From NCBI GenBank assembly GCA_038502055.1, contig JAXRKN010000038.1:62001-126000 (forward strand): a stretch of DNA of 64,000 bases. Reading direction: 5' to 3'. The position numbers and the translations under genes were made by a program. Source of the DNA: Tanytarsus gracilentus. Lineage: Eukaryota > Arthropoda > Insecta > Diptera > Chironomidae. Within the stretch, counting starts at the first letter, position 1, and the number at the start of each line of letters is the position of its first letter. Below the pieces are notes generated by a model, which saw only the letters and a program-made list of their open reading frames with translations, had not been told where the DNA came from and did not search any database. Positions 12,601 to 25,300 of this stretch are shown here, piece by piece.

Positions 12601-15600
12601 ATGGAGCTTTTGTTCTTTTCATTTTAAAACAGTTTCGATTTTATTTTTCTCTCTTTTTTCTGACAATGAAATTTTTGTATAAATTGAAGTTTCAATAAAA
12701 TTTTAATGAAAGCAGAAAGCTGAGTTGAATTTTGTAACAAAAAACTTTTGGTGATTTAAAAATATTAAAAATATTTCGAAGATATAAATTTCTAAAGACG
12801 TTTTTAAAATTTTTGTGCATTTAATTTTTAACAAAATGACCTCGATCAAAAATTTATTCTAAAGGTGACACGGAAACTTTTTTCGATCACTCTTTTCCAC
12901 TTAAAATTCAGCAATTTTTCATTTTTTTAGGTGCTTTTTAATTGCAATGCACGCATGCACGACTAGCGATGTTTGTTGATGCAAGCAATTGCAGTTAATT
13001 GATTTTCATACGCAAAAGTGATTTTTGAAATTTAAATTGTACACTCGACGCATGACTGGATGATATTTTATTGAAAATTATGCAATTATGAGCGATGCAA
13101 ATGAAGTAATAATCCAAAAATTAGAATTGAATATTTTCAGGTCGATAATTAAATTAATTTGCTATTTGCATTTTGGAATTGTTCGACGACAAATTTTATG
13201 AGAGCGAAATTAAATTTAAATTTTATGTTAATGCTGCAAAAGTTCTATTATGCAATACACCTGTCATCAACGTCTTGAATATGCAATTTCAATTTTCTTC
13301 TTCTTCGCTAACTATAATAAATTGAAATGCAAAAGCGGAATGAAATTTAATAATGAACAACCCCGGCGAAGATGTTATGGAATAAAGACGTAAGAAGCAA
13401 GGTAGAAAAAGAAAGAAATGGAATTAAAATTAAATTAATTTAAATGACATAAAAAATTTCTTATCTTACTCGCATTCATTCTTGAGTGTCCTCATGGTTG
13501 CAGCAAGCACACACAAGTGGCAACAACAAGCTCAAATGACAGCAATAAAAAGGGCATTTAAAGCAAAACCACAAATTTCATCCGAATTGCCTTCACACCG
13601 AAAAAAAATATAGCGCAATGTGCAAAGAATTTTAGCTCATCTCTCCCTCTTGCATGCCTCGATGCTTCGTACTTTGTGTTATTTTCATTTCATTTTGTAT
13701 TTTTTTGGGAAGACAAACGAGAAAGATGAGAAACACGCAAAATACGGGTAGAAAACGTTAATTAGTTCAACCGCAAAAAGTCACGAGAAAACAAGGCAAA
13801 AAATTTGTATAATAATGAAAATAAATGTTGTGTTTTTAACGTTCTTCCTCCGCCGTCTTATACTTTTAATATTATGGCATACAACTCACAGGTAATGAGT
13901 GCTTTTGTGCGAAAAATTAATCACTGCGCTGCAATGTTTAATTTTTTCCATTCAAACTCGCTCGCCTGCCGACCTTTAAGCCCTCTAATCATCATTCCTC
14001 GGTTTTATATTCGATGAAATCTCATCTGAGTGTTTAATGAAGAATGGAATTAAAAAGTTTATTGCCTGTCAAATTGCAATTTTTTTTTGATTACACTCAA
14101 ATGTCGCATAAAGTTAAAAATGATGCTAAAAATTTCATGGTTCAGTGCTGACTGCTGAGGTTAGATTAGAAATTATTTCATGGATAGTCGGAAATTATGA
14201 TAAAATATTTTTATTAAAAATTAAATAAAATATTCAAAAAATCCCTTGATGTTTTCACAAAATTAAAAATTTTCTTTTTGGTTTAAACTTTAAAGCAATT
14301 AAAATTTTCTTTAATGTCACTTTAACATTAAAAATCCATCACTCCCACCTGAACCATTAATTAGTAAAACATTAAATGTTTTATTTTAAATTTAATCATG
14401 AATAATTCTACACTGACGAAGAGTGGAAGTTAAATATAGATTCTGAATATACTTTAAGCTCATAAAATCATCATTTCCACCCCGGAGCGAGCGACTACCA
14501 TGAGCAGCGAAAAACGGGGGCTAATTAAATTCTCTGCATGAAAATAATCTTATCAAATTAGCAGAGCGAGAGAATGAGAACTTTGTGCAGGAGTAAAAAA
14601 AACTTTTCTTCGTCTTTACATTGCGAGCATTTTCAAAAGACTTTCCTCCGCTTTCGAGCTGAACTTGAGTAATTCATCTAAATCAACAACATCCTGTAGT
14701 TTTCACAGAAAAACAATTTTCTCACCTTATGCTGGCAGCAGTATAGCAGTTACTGTGGGTTTACAGACATAAAAACTACACAACATATAGCGCAAAATCA
14801 TTCGAGTCGAGAACTGGAGGTGGAAAAATTGTTTTGTGTTTGGTTCCAACTTTTTTTCTCTCCTATGTGTCAGAGAAGTTTCAATGAGCAGCAACCGTAA
14901 GCTGAGGAATGAAAAAGAAGAGAAAAAAGTTTTTGTTTCTTTTTTTTATTGTATAATCTCACTCCATCCACATGACGACGATTTAACTGCCTGGGAAAAA
15001 GAGGAGAGTACATTTCGCTGCCTTCTTATGCGCTCACTCTCGCGATGAAATGATGGTGTCGACATGAGAATGTTATGGCTTTTATGCTTTGAAATGTTCT
15101 GCAATTTAAAGTGCAATTCACTTTTTGCCTTTTTATATGATTTTGAAGCTGCTTCCTTAAAGTGCCGTTTTATGGCGGCAGTTGAAGATTTTTTTTCTCA
15201 TTCACAGACGCTTTACAGTTTCACGCCTTTGATACGTGCATGCTTTCTTAGTGATGATTGATGGATGGGAAACTCGAGATTTGAAATTTATAAAGCTTTA
15301 AAGTTATTTCGTTGAATTTTATTTCTGATTTAAGTTTCAGGATTAATTTTGGTCCAAACCTAAAATTTGTCTTTTTTAAAATAATTATTTTTTCCTGGAT
15401 TCAGGATTTCATGGATTATCTACAAGTTTCTTTCCTTTAAAGCTGTTCTAAATTAATTTTTAATGACTAGTTCTATTTTGTAATTTTAAAGATAGATGAA
15501 ACATTTTACTATTGCTATGGCATCATCACCATAAATCACTTCATCATCGACGTTCGACAACAGCGATACGCAAAATGAAAATTCGTTAAGCCTCTGAGGC

Positions 15601-17990
15601 AAAAGTTCATTAATAATCAATTTTCTCGCAAAGAGCTTGGGTAAACATACGCAATATCAAAGGTAAACCAACTCATCTCGTTCAACACATGCGAAAATGA
15701 TAATAATGAACTGGGAGAAGATGAGAAATGAAATTTCAATGTCGCTAGCTGACAAATTCAGCAGAAAATTTTGCCTGTCGCGCTCATCAGTGTTGTCAAT
15801 TCGTCTGATGAGCGTGAAACTGCTAAATTCCTTCGGAAATTTCCATTCTTCGCCACCCCACAAATTGCTTCCAATATACCGCATCATCATTGATTGCCGC
15901 TGATAGCTGCTTGGCATTCAATCGCGATGAAGTGGCGCAGCTGAATTCTTCTTCATCGACAATAAAGCTGAAGAACATCAACATCATACAGTCAGTCAGG
16001 TTGTCATGGCTCTTCCTTTTGTCCTTGCCACGCGCTAAAAAAGAGCGCTTGATGTCGTAAAAATTAAATGAACATAAATTCTTTTACGATTTTTTTTGTG
16101 CATTGCATTGTCAAAAGAGCTTTAAATTTTTTGATTGATTGAAAATTCCATCATCTCCATCGATGTGGGTTGAAAGAAATTAATCTAAATTTTCCCTTAA
16201 ATCTCTCTTTCATTTTTTAAATTTATCCATAAAAATCCAATTTCTTATCGAAAAAATTTCCTTAATTTCCACGTACAAATTTCTAAATCCTATAAAAAAT
16301 TGGATAAAAAAGTTGAAATTGACTTTCGTGGATTTTGATGAGATTTTCTTGAAAAAAGTTTTTAATTCGGTTTTATTACAATGAGGCATGACAAGTCGTC
16401 ATATTTTTGAGAGCAAAAAAGGTTTTTGAACCAAAAATCAGACCTCTAAAAAAATCAGTGGATTTTATTTTATTATTTTAAAAATAATGAAAAAGTGACT
16501 GATCAATATTTTCCAATTTCTTATCACACTTTGTACTGTTTTCGTAGCACTTAATGAAAAATTCAACGAAATAAATCAAATAAATCTCTTTTTCTCAACT
16601 CGAGTGGAAAACCTCCATTTTAAGGCCAACACTCTGAAGCCTCATAATCTCGTGACAGTTTAAATTGCACAACATAAATTGTAATCAGTGAAGTGTGAGT
16701 TTAAATAATGCTTTCTTATTTTTTTAAAAAATAAATCCTGTCACTCTCCATACGTGCAAGTTAAAGCGACAATAAGCGAAAAGGGATTAATGAGAATTAA
16801 TTTTCATGAGACTGTCTCCGTAGTTTTGTCCGTGATTTGTCTAGATTTAGATAAATGAGCAACTTTAACCATTTCAATTATTCATTCACAAAATGATGAT
16901 GCCGAGTGACATCAACATCATCATCATCATCATTGTCGTTCAGCTTTAAACACGTGACTATGACGACATTTCTTCACAACAATTTCATGCTTCTCTTAAT
17001 TAGGCGACAACTCTTGATTAAAAAGTAATTTCAAGTGAGGCGAGAAGTGAAGAGAAAACAAATAAAAGAAGAAGCAAGAAAGTCACAACGATGACAAGGA
17101 TCTTCAATTAACTTCCACTTTTTTTTTCTCCATCGAGTGTTGAATTTCATTCTCAATGGAGAAAAAGACCCGAAGATGAGAGGCGTAAATTAATTTCTCG
17201 TAATTACGTTAATTAATAATTTCCAATTCAAATTCACTTTGATACTGAACTTGAGAGGGCAAAAAAATTGAAAGCATTGTAATTAAAATTTCCATTTTCT
17301 TAACGTTGAATTGGCTTCTTTCGTTGTATTTTTACTGTAAAAACTTCCTCAGCTCTAACCATGAGCTACTTTCAGGCGTAACTTTTTATCAAAAAAACGT
17401 TGAGTGCTTTCAATTAGTGGCCAAATTTTCATTTAATTTAAATTGCTTTCGTAAAAATTAGTTTGTGAATTTTCTCAAGTGGCAATTTTATAATTTTTGA
17501 ACTTTTTATTCATGGTAAATTTTAATCAAAAGCACCTCAAGAGCCCTTAAAAATTTCTAATTAAGCACGATAGAAATTAAATTAAACAGTTTTTAAATTT
17601 TTTCAATTGTTAAATGAAATCATGCATATTCAGTTATTTTAAAATAAATATTTGTATATAGGTCAACACTTTTTTTGCAATTCAAAAATATTCGAAATTC
17701 ACAACCTTAAATTTATTGCACAAAAGCATCATCAGGCCTCTCTTAACAATTCCGAATAATTATCACAAACATCCTTTATGTGAAATTTTCTGCGAAATTC
17801 AATCAATGTGCATTGATTATTCAAGGAAATGTTAATTAAGACCCAGCATTATTTGCACATATATTTCACCATTCAGTGACATTTTGCATTGCTTCCGTTT
17901 GAATAAAACATGATGAAATTGGATTCTACGTCAACGTAAGCGTTATACATAATCTGAAAATTCTCTCACGTAAAATATTCTCTCACTACG
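9621..17990. other. Gene-free AT-rich region
   Basis: About 8.4 kb with no supportable exon, RNA gene or mobile element. The short open frames are low-complexity and lack family features. A short ATC microsatellite lies near 16915-16932. It could be intergenic or part of a long intron of a gene whose exons lie elsewhere. Confidence 0.45.
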
Positions 17991-17993
17991 TTT

Positions 17994-18092
17994 TGTCCTG
18001 CGTCTAAGTGTTGAGTCCTATGCTAAGTTATAAGTCCTACGGATAAGTGTAAAGTCCTGCGTCTAAGTTTGAAGTCCTACGTAGCGTAGGCA
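17994..18092. repeat. Tandem repeat, about five degenerate 20-bp units
   Basis: The word GTCCT recurs at 17995 and AGTCCT at 18014, 18033, 18053 and 18073, with 19-20 bp spacing. The consensus is close to AGTCCTRCGTCTAAGTGTWA. Units differ by several substitutions, so the array is not very recent. No coding function is apparent. Confidence 0.8.
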
Positions 18093-21000
18093 ATTAAAGA
18101 CATGTGAGTGAAATTCTCCCAACCCATTCGTTTCGAGTTTCATGAGAATAAATTTTCAAAAAATATTTCGATGAACTTTGTTATTTAAAATGGAAGAATT
18201 TTGGCTCAATATCAGAAGCGTTTATGGGCGAGAAATGTGATGGGAGTTCTTTTTGGAAGGATAGAAAAGCCCTTAAAATTGAAATTTATTTACGCAAAAA
18301 TTACCCGCATACATATCCATAATTTTCTCACTATATAGCATCAAAAAATAGGATGAGCGAGAGGCGAAAGACCAAAAATGCCAATGCTTCGAATGCCTTT
18401 TTCGGTTATGGAATTTATTTTCAGGCACGATGATATTTATCAAAATTTTTATTGATATTTATGACTATCCGATGGATTTGAGCTCAGTGGCTTTTATCTA
18501 TGAGAGTGTTTTTATGTACATTATGGTTATTTTTCACAAAGTGGTTTTCCCTTCCAAAAAACTTTTCTTCACTCTCTTTCTCTTCATCTAATTGCTTTTA
18601 TCGTCAATAAATACGATTAAATTTAAATACAAGGCCTTCACGTTAAAACAACAAATTTTACAACCATAATTTGTTCAGTCGAATGAGTATCATAATTGAA
18701 TGTGAAAATGGAGTCGTCCGCAAAAATTACTTTCATGTTTTAAAATTACAACCGGTTAAGCGTATGTGTTCATTCTCTATATTTAAAATCGCAAAATTTG
18801 ATACATATTTGAGAAGGGATGCAAAATTGTGTTCACGACTTCAAATGCAATTTTGTAAAATATAATTGCTGCTCATTACAACAAAGGGATGTTTTTATCA
18901 TCAGCGTATGTCGTCGAGTCATTGAGTAAGAAAAATTGCTTTTAAGCGCAATTATTTTTCCCCTTCATTACTTAAATTTTGATAAATCGTTAAATTTATT
19001 GTAAATTTCAAAATCTTAGAAATTAGCAAAGACACAAACCTGATTTTTGAATTAATTTTAAACGGTTTTTTGTAAAAAATTTTAAAGTATTTTTTCATCC
19101 ATCAAAAAACTTTTATAAAAAGCAAATTAAAAAAATTCCACTAATTTTTATTAAAAAAGTTTCAAGCACATTTTAAGCATTCATCGATGTCTCATGTTTC
19201 TCACCAATATAAAATTTTCACAAAAAGCATTGTTGCAGCCGCACAGTGAGATAGTTCTTCGATGATCATAAATTTCATTTTTGGATAGTTATAAATAATC
19301 AATAAAACATTCATTGTGACCCCAAACGAGCTGGATTATTGTGTCCATTGAAATTGGTCGTTCGTTCATTTTTAATCAGTTATGAAATCCTCGGAATAAA
19401 TACACAGAAAATTTTTTTATTCGGGAACGCGAGTGGGATGCAAGTATGAGATGATTTAGTGGTGCGTACACTAATAATTTCGATAATGTAATATTTCTGT
19501 TATTCACGCTGCTATCGAACGAGTGAGCTTAATATTTTTTATTATGAAAATAGCGCTATAAAAAGGACCATGACTGTGTGCGGTTAAAAGAGAGTTGAAA
19601 GCAATAAATTTCGCCGTTCTCAATCGAATTCGACAACAGATATGGAGCGAACGGGAAAAATACAGAGTATGTATGACAATTCGGAAGCTTTTGTGTGCCA
19701 AAGAGTTCTTTTACGATTTTTTGGTTTGTGATTAACCATTATTCATGGTTACAATGAGAGCTTTTACCACCCACCTTCGGTATTTACTCCCTTTTTATCG
19801 ACACAAGTGTAATTCAATTTAGTTAATGCGTTCTCGCAAAAAAAAAGACAGAAATCATCCCCTTTTTAACGATACGCACAAATAGAAAAGGAGAAAAGAG
19901 GATTTAATGCATGAGAAAAATGTCACAGAAGTTTAAGGATGAAAATTTACTCTTTGCATTAATTTATAAAGAATAAAACAAAGAAGATTTTCTCAACCTG
20001 AGTGTTTTTCTCTTTTTTTTTGAGGGTGTACATGGAAATGTCAATGCTAATATTTATTTTTGTATCATGACATGCCGCCCTCAAAAAGTCACTCAACTTT
20101 TCTTTTGTGACTCTCTGCATTCCCAGCTAAATAGAAGAAAAAATGGCTTTTGTTTGTGTGCGACGTAAAGATAATAATTGAATTTGATTTCGAAATAAAC
20201 GAGAAAATTTCTTTTATCGCATTCAGAGACTATCACGCAAATATCGGATAAAGATGAGATTTTTAAAGCGAAGAGACGAAAGAAATTACATTTACATGGC
20301 AAAATTTGCAATTCCAATTTTATTGCGTGCAAGAGACTCGACTCGTAGACTGGGGAAAAAGAAAATGCAGCAAAACAATTCAATTTGCATTAAAATTTAT
20401 CAATGTTGATATTTATTTTCATCATGCAATCGCAACCCCTTTGATTAATATTTTTTTATTTAACAAATTCACAAGTTACCCAGTCGGAAATTTTGTGATG
20501 TAAATGAAGATTTTAAAATTAAAATAAAGAAATTTTCAAGAAAATTTTAAAAATTTGGTAGACAAAATTTTAAAATTTAGAAGGATAATTTTTAAATTTT
20601 TTCAACCCCCATTTTTATGAATTAGTCCTCACTTTTTTCTAATCCAACCAGTTCACTGAATTTTACAAACACATAAATTTCGACAGTGAATTAATTTTAA
20701 TATGAAACTCAAGTACGTAAATTTATTTGATCTTCTCTCCAAAAAAAATTTCGTACAATTTATTCATTGAGAACTACAAAGAAAGAATAAACTAGCAAAC
20801 TCATCGAGGGCACCCCTTGACGTCTCTTTAGGAAAAGGAAAAAAAATTGAATATTAACTTAAACCGCATCATAGACATGCACCCTCGCCTTCACATGAGC
20901 ATGGGTTTTTTTCGTATGAAATATATGAGAGAAAAATACAATTTTTATTTGCGAAGGGGAAAAAATTAGAAATTTCTATCACGCTATCGATATGTTTCTT

Positions 21001-21487
21001 CGAAATGAATTTATTACTTATGTACAAAGCTTATTTGAGAGCCGGGTCCCTTTCCTTAATTGATTTTCGTGTTCTCCCCTTTACTTTTTTCGTAAGAAGT
21101 TTGTTCTCACACGAAAGAAAGAAAACTAAAATATTTTATCATGAGAAAAGGAAATTGGTGGTGTATTGCTAAATGGCAGATGAAATGGAATTTTTTATGA
21201 CCTCCAAGCACAGAAAAAGGTTTTGTCACAGCAAAAAAAATATTAAGCTCGGGTTCCTTTATTGAGTGCCACAATAACAATTATCCGCCATCACTGAATA
21301 TCGCCAACTTTAATAGCAATAATTTAACAACAATTTCCCCCCTCGTGAGATTTTCTCCATTATAATCTCTCGCATTGCGTGCACAGAACTAATTACTTTT
21401 AAATACGAGAAAAAAAATTACTGCAAAAGAAGAAGTAAAAATAGCAAAAAGAGTGACTTGATGGAAGTGATGAAAAATTGCTTGAAC
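18093..21487. other. Gene-free AT-rich region
   Basis: No exon with family similarity, RNA gene or clear repeat is seen between the 20-bp array and the LTR. Confidence 0.45.
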
Positions 21488-22097
21488 TGTAGCGTGGCTG
21501 GGAACGCTTACGCTGCTCAAGGCGTTTTGAGGGCACCGCTGTGGAAACTTCGATGTTCACACACTCACAATCACAAAACTCACTGATGTTTTTCCACTTT
21601 TCTATACATCATCTTTATTCATACACTTCTTTTTACTTATTTTCTACCCCTATATCTTATAACCTAGACGCTCTTATGGCGATCATCTGACTCCATCTCC
21701 TCCCGCGTGTCCATTGTCATGTCTTTTTATACTCGCTGATTTCCATTGCTGTCATTGATTTCACCTAATGATGAAATTCCTTGCTTTATGCTGACGTTCA
21801 TTTCCAAATATGATGAAATTCGCTGCAATGCTGACGTTCATTGCCAAATATGATGACATTTGTTGCAAATATGATGAAATCATCCGCTCATATATTAAAA
21901 TTCTTCGTCAATGTGTTATGCAAATTCCTTCGGAATGTGTCACGTGGCCCGGCTGCTTGCGCTGTCGGTTTCTATGGCAGTAGACCTGCCTCTTCTCTAC
22001 AATGGTCCACCCTTTTGAAAAGAGGAAATAGGATTATTTCCGTAGAACTGCCTTTTGAGCTTATAAAGAGAATATATTTTTTTTTGTTGATACTACA
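21488..22097 (-). mobile_element. Solo LTR of a retrotransposon
   Basis: The 610-bp block starts with TGTAG and ends with CTACA, the inverted TG...CA ends expected of an LTR. Read on the minus strand it has promoter architecture. A TATAAAAAG box lies at 21731-21723. An AATAAA signal about 110 bp further on, at 21619-21614, is followed by a GT-rich stretch up to the end. The proposed U3 part (22097 to about 21735) holds direct repeats of a word containing AATGAACGTCAGCAT, like enhancer repeats. No gag-pol reading frame, primer-binding site or polypurine tract flanks it, so it appears solo. Five-base flanks (TGAAC left, ATCTT right) do not match, so the target duplication is lost or the ends are slightly off. 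A BEL/Pao-like origin is possible but unproven. Confidence 0.6.
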
Positions 22098-22129
22098 ATC
22101 TTAGACTTAATTACTTTTTATGTTTTTTT

Positions 22130-22352
22130 TTTATATTTTTTTGTGGATTTGTTACTTTAAATTTTTAAATACCTTTGAATTGGTATTTTTTCCCTTTAAC
22201 ATTTTTTTTTACATTTTTTTGTGGATTTGTTACTTTAATTTTTTTAAATATTTTTGAATTGGTATTTTTTCCCTTTAACATATTTTTTTTTACATTTTTT
22301 TGTGGATTTATTCCTTTAATTTTTAAATACCTTTGAACTGGTATTTTTTCCA
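22130..22352. repeat. Three tandem copies of a 78-81-bp AT-rich unit
   Basis: GTGGATTT recurs at 22143, 22221 and 22302, each followed by a T-rich stretch and then GAAYTGGTATTTTTTCC. The unit is 78 bp between copies one and two and 81 bp between two and three. It begins about 35 bp right of the LTR. A 62-codon lysine-rich open frame on the minus strand is a by-product of the repeat. Confidence 0.8.
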
Positions 22353-25300
22353 TTATTGTTTTATTTAAAATATTTGTGACTCTTCTTTTTGATATGAAAC
22401 CTTTCTTAAAGTTTGATTTTGTGGGAAAAATAAATTAATGAGAAAAATTACAGACTTGAAGAATTAAAGCGAAATTTTTTATTGTGATTTTTGTTCAATT
22501 TATATTATGATTTCCTTATTTTTAAAACTTAAAAAATTCTTTGTCCTATTAATTGATTGCTGTGGTCGTTCGTTTGTCGGAAATTTAATAAGTTGATGCA
22601 AATTTTTATAACGTAATTTTTAACTTTAAAAATAAAGTATCATAAAAGTGATTATCAAAGTAAGCGAAAAGACTTGAGCGCACCTCGATTTTTTAATATT
22701 TTAATTTAATTATTTAGGATTTTATTATTGTCCAAAAATCAAACAAAAATCTTACAGAAATTAATTACATATCAGCGCAATTCGCTCTCCTTGTAAAATT
22801 CAGCTACAAAATAATTGATGTTGAAAAATTCTTAAAAATTTAATAAATTTTTTCATATTTTCTTTGCAACATCCCTGGTCAGTTTCAAAATTCATAATCT
22901 TCCTCCAACTCCTTAAGAATTTCAGTCTACGGTGGGTTTGAATCTCACTCAACTTCTTCATCAGTCTAATGCACCGCAAAAAAAGTTAATTAATTGCAGG
23001 TTCATTACACGTCGGTAATGTCTGGGATGAGGAAAGAGCGTTGTGGGAAATTTTTCCTTTGATCTTCACGCTTAAGTGGAAAATTCTTTAAGGATTTTCA
23101 TCATTATGCTGAATAGCATCACAGAGAGAAATAAAAATGTATTTTTTTTCTATAGAAAATATGGAAAATCATAAGGGAAAACAAAAGGGAGAAAGCATCG
23201 ACTGAGTGAAGTGACATCATCAAAGGAAAAGCGCAAAAGAAAATGCTTATCATAAGCACAACAGTAAATTGAAAAGCCCTTTTTCGCTTATACGTATTCA
23301 GACAATTATACAAACGTTTCTATTTATCCAACCCTTTGATGTCTGTCAAGTCTTTTTTCAACATCGACTTTCTTTCTTCTTCTTTTTTTTGTAAGCATGT
23401 CAAAGCAAGATATACATACCAGACCATGTGGAGCTCCATTCACTGGCTATACTGACGTCAGAATCGAGCGTTTTGCGTCATTAAGCATGTGAGAAGTGAA
23501 TGTCATTGAGGTGCTTCGAAAGGGAAAATTGCGAGTCAAGTATTTTCGATTAAATTTCACCATATGCGGCAATTAACATTATTATTGACAATTTAATTTT
23601 CCACGTCAATAAACGTTAAGCGGCTCGCTTTCATCAATGCTTGCGGCAGTTATGATCTACACTAAATCCTTATACGTAGTTTGAGCCACTCCCGCCTGTA
23701 TAGCATGCAGCATAAAGTCCTTTTAAATAAACTAAAATTTACTACGAACATAATCGTTAGACGCAGGCATTATCGAGTGGGTACAAAAGAGCTAAATTTT
23801 TGGGGAGTTTATGTGAGGAATCTATAAAATTTAGGAACCATCAAATCCATACACAAAATACATCCATTTATGCTCGGGCAATTATTGTTATGGATTTTCT
23901 CAGCCGTAAATTATGAAAATATTTTTTATTATGAAAATTTAAGCGCCTCAAGGGCAATATTTTTTTTCTTATCGTGATTGCCCTAATTTTCGCAATTAAA
24001 AGTGCAGACATTTGGTGAGTAGAAATTTCCAGGTAAAATATCGAGATGGTGGTTTATTAATTCATACCTAGTTACCTAGAAGTTGGCAATAAATTAATTT
24101 TTGATTTTGGTGGAAAAAAATTAATTTAAAATATTTAGAGAGAATTTTAATTTTTATATTTTAAATATTTTTTTATCTCATATTTTAACAAACACTTTTT
24201 GTAATTTAATTAATTGGTATTGAAATTTAACAAACCTTAAAAAAATTAAATTGAAATTTAAAATGCTCGCTCTCATCAAAAAAATGTATAAAATCATGAC
24301 TTTAATAACGAATTTATTGCTTACTTTAAACCCATGATTGCGAAGCGAGATTATTTTGAATGAAAATATAATAAATTCAATATTTTCTCCATAATCTAAT
24401 TACATGTTTGTTTTCATCTGCTTGGCAACTCGCGCCACCCTCGCATACAGCACTCGAAGAAATCTTGAACTTTCCCCTCCATTATTATTTTTCTAATTTT
24501 CATTTTAAAAGAGACTTTTCTCGACTTTGTACCGAAAACCTCGAGAGTAAAAAAATTAACTTCGTTTTCTATTTCTTGTCAATTTTCAAATTTCCTTTAA
24601 TCAAATTTTATTTTGGTTTTTGTTTAAAGGGAAATGGAAAAGTTTAGACTCGAAAATAAATTGAAAAGTTAAACAGAAATGGAAAATTAATGATAAATTT
24701 TAGTTTGCAATTTCCATTTCATTTCTGATTGTTTTCAAGTTGAAACTTTAAAAAGTCTTCATTTTCTCAATAAAAGGTGACAAGAATTTTCCTCAAGCGA
24801 AAACGTTGTCATGACTTTCTACTTTTTTCTTCACTCCTCATTTCTGTCACCTCTCATTTTTGTTCTTTCCTCTTTGATAGCGGTCGATGTGGCGTTGAAA
24901 ACAAATTGAAATAAATATTTATGTTTCTTCGAGTTCTTTTGTCTTTTATTTTTCCATTATTAAGCGCGAGGCGAGAGAGCGCGCGTCAAGAGAAAAAAAG
25001 TTTTATTGGAATTGAAATTTTTATTTTTCTTGTTCAAGAATGAAATTAAGCGGCCAAAGTTTTGTGGGTTTGGAGGGAAAAAGTGAAAAGTTTTTGGCGT
25101 TAGAAATTTTCTTTTAATTTGTTATTTTCCATTTTCTGAATGCGGCGTTGCTGAGTGCTTGCATGAGAAACGTGAAATGGCGAAATAAAATGTAATGACC
25201 ACAGATAAAGATAAAAATATTCATTCAAGCATTGTATGCCCATAAGCACTATCTAGTCTCACTCACGTTCAGTCAATATCAATATCATTACCGTTGGATA

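Noticed and set aside
16905..16935. ATC-triplet microsatellite
   Set aside because: Short simple repeat in non-coding DNA; ordinary.
22165..22353. 62-codon Lys/Asn-rich minus-strand frame
   Set aside because: Produced by the 78-81-bp AT-rich tandem repeat.
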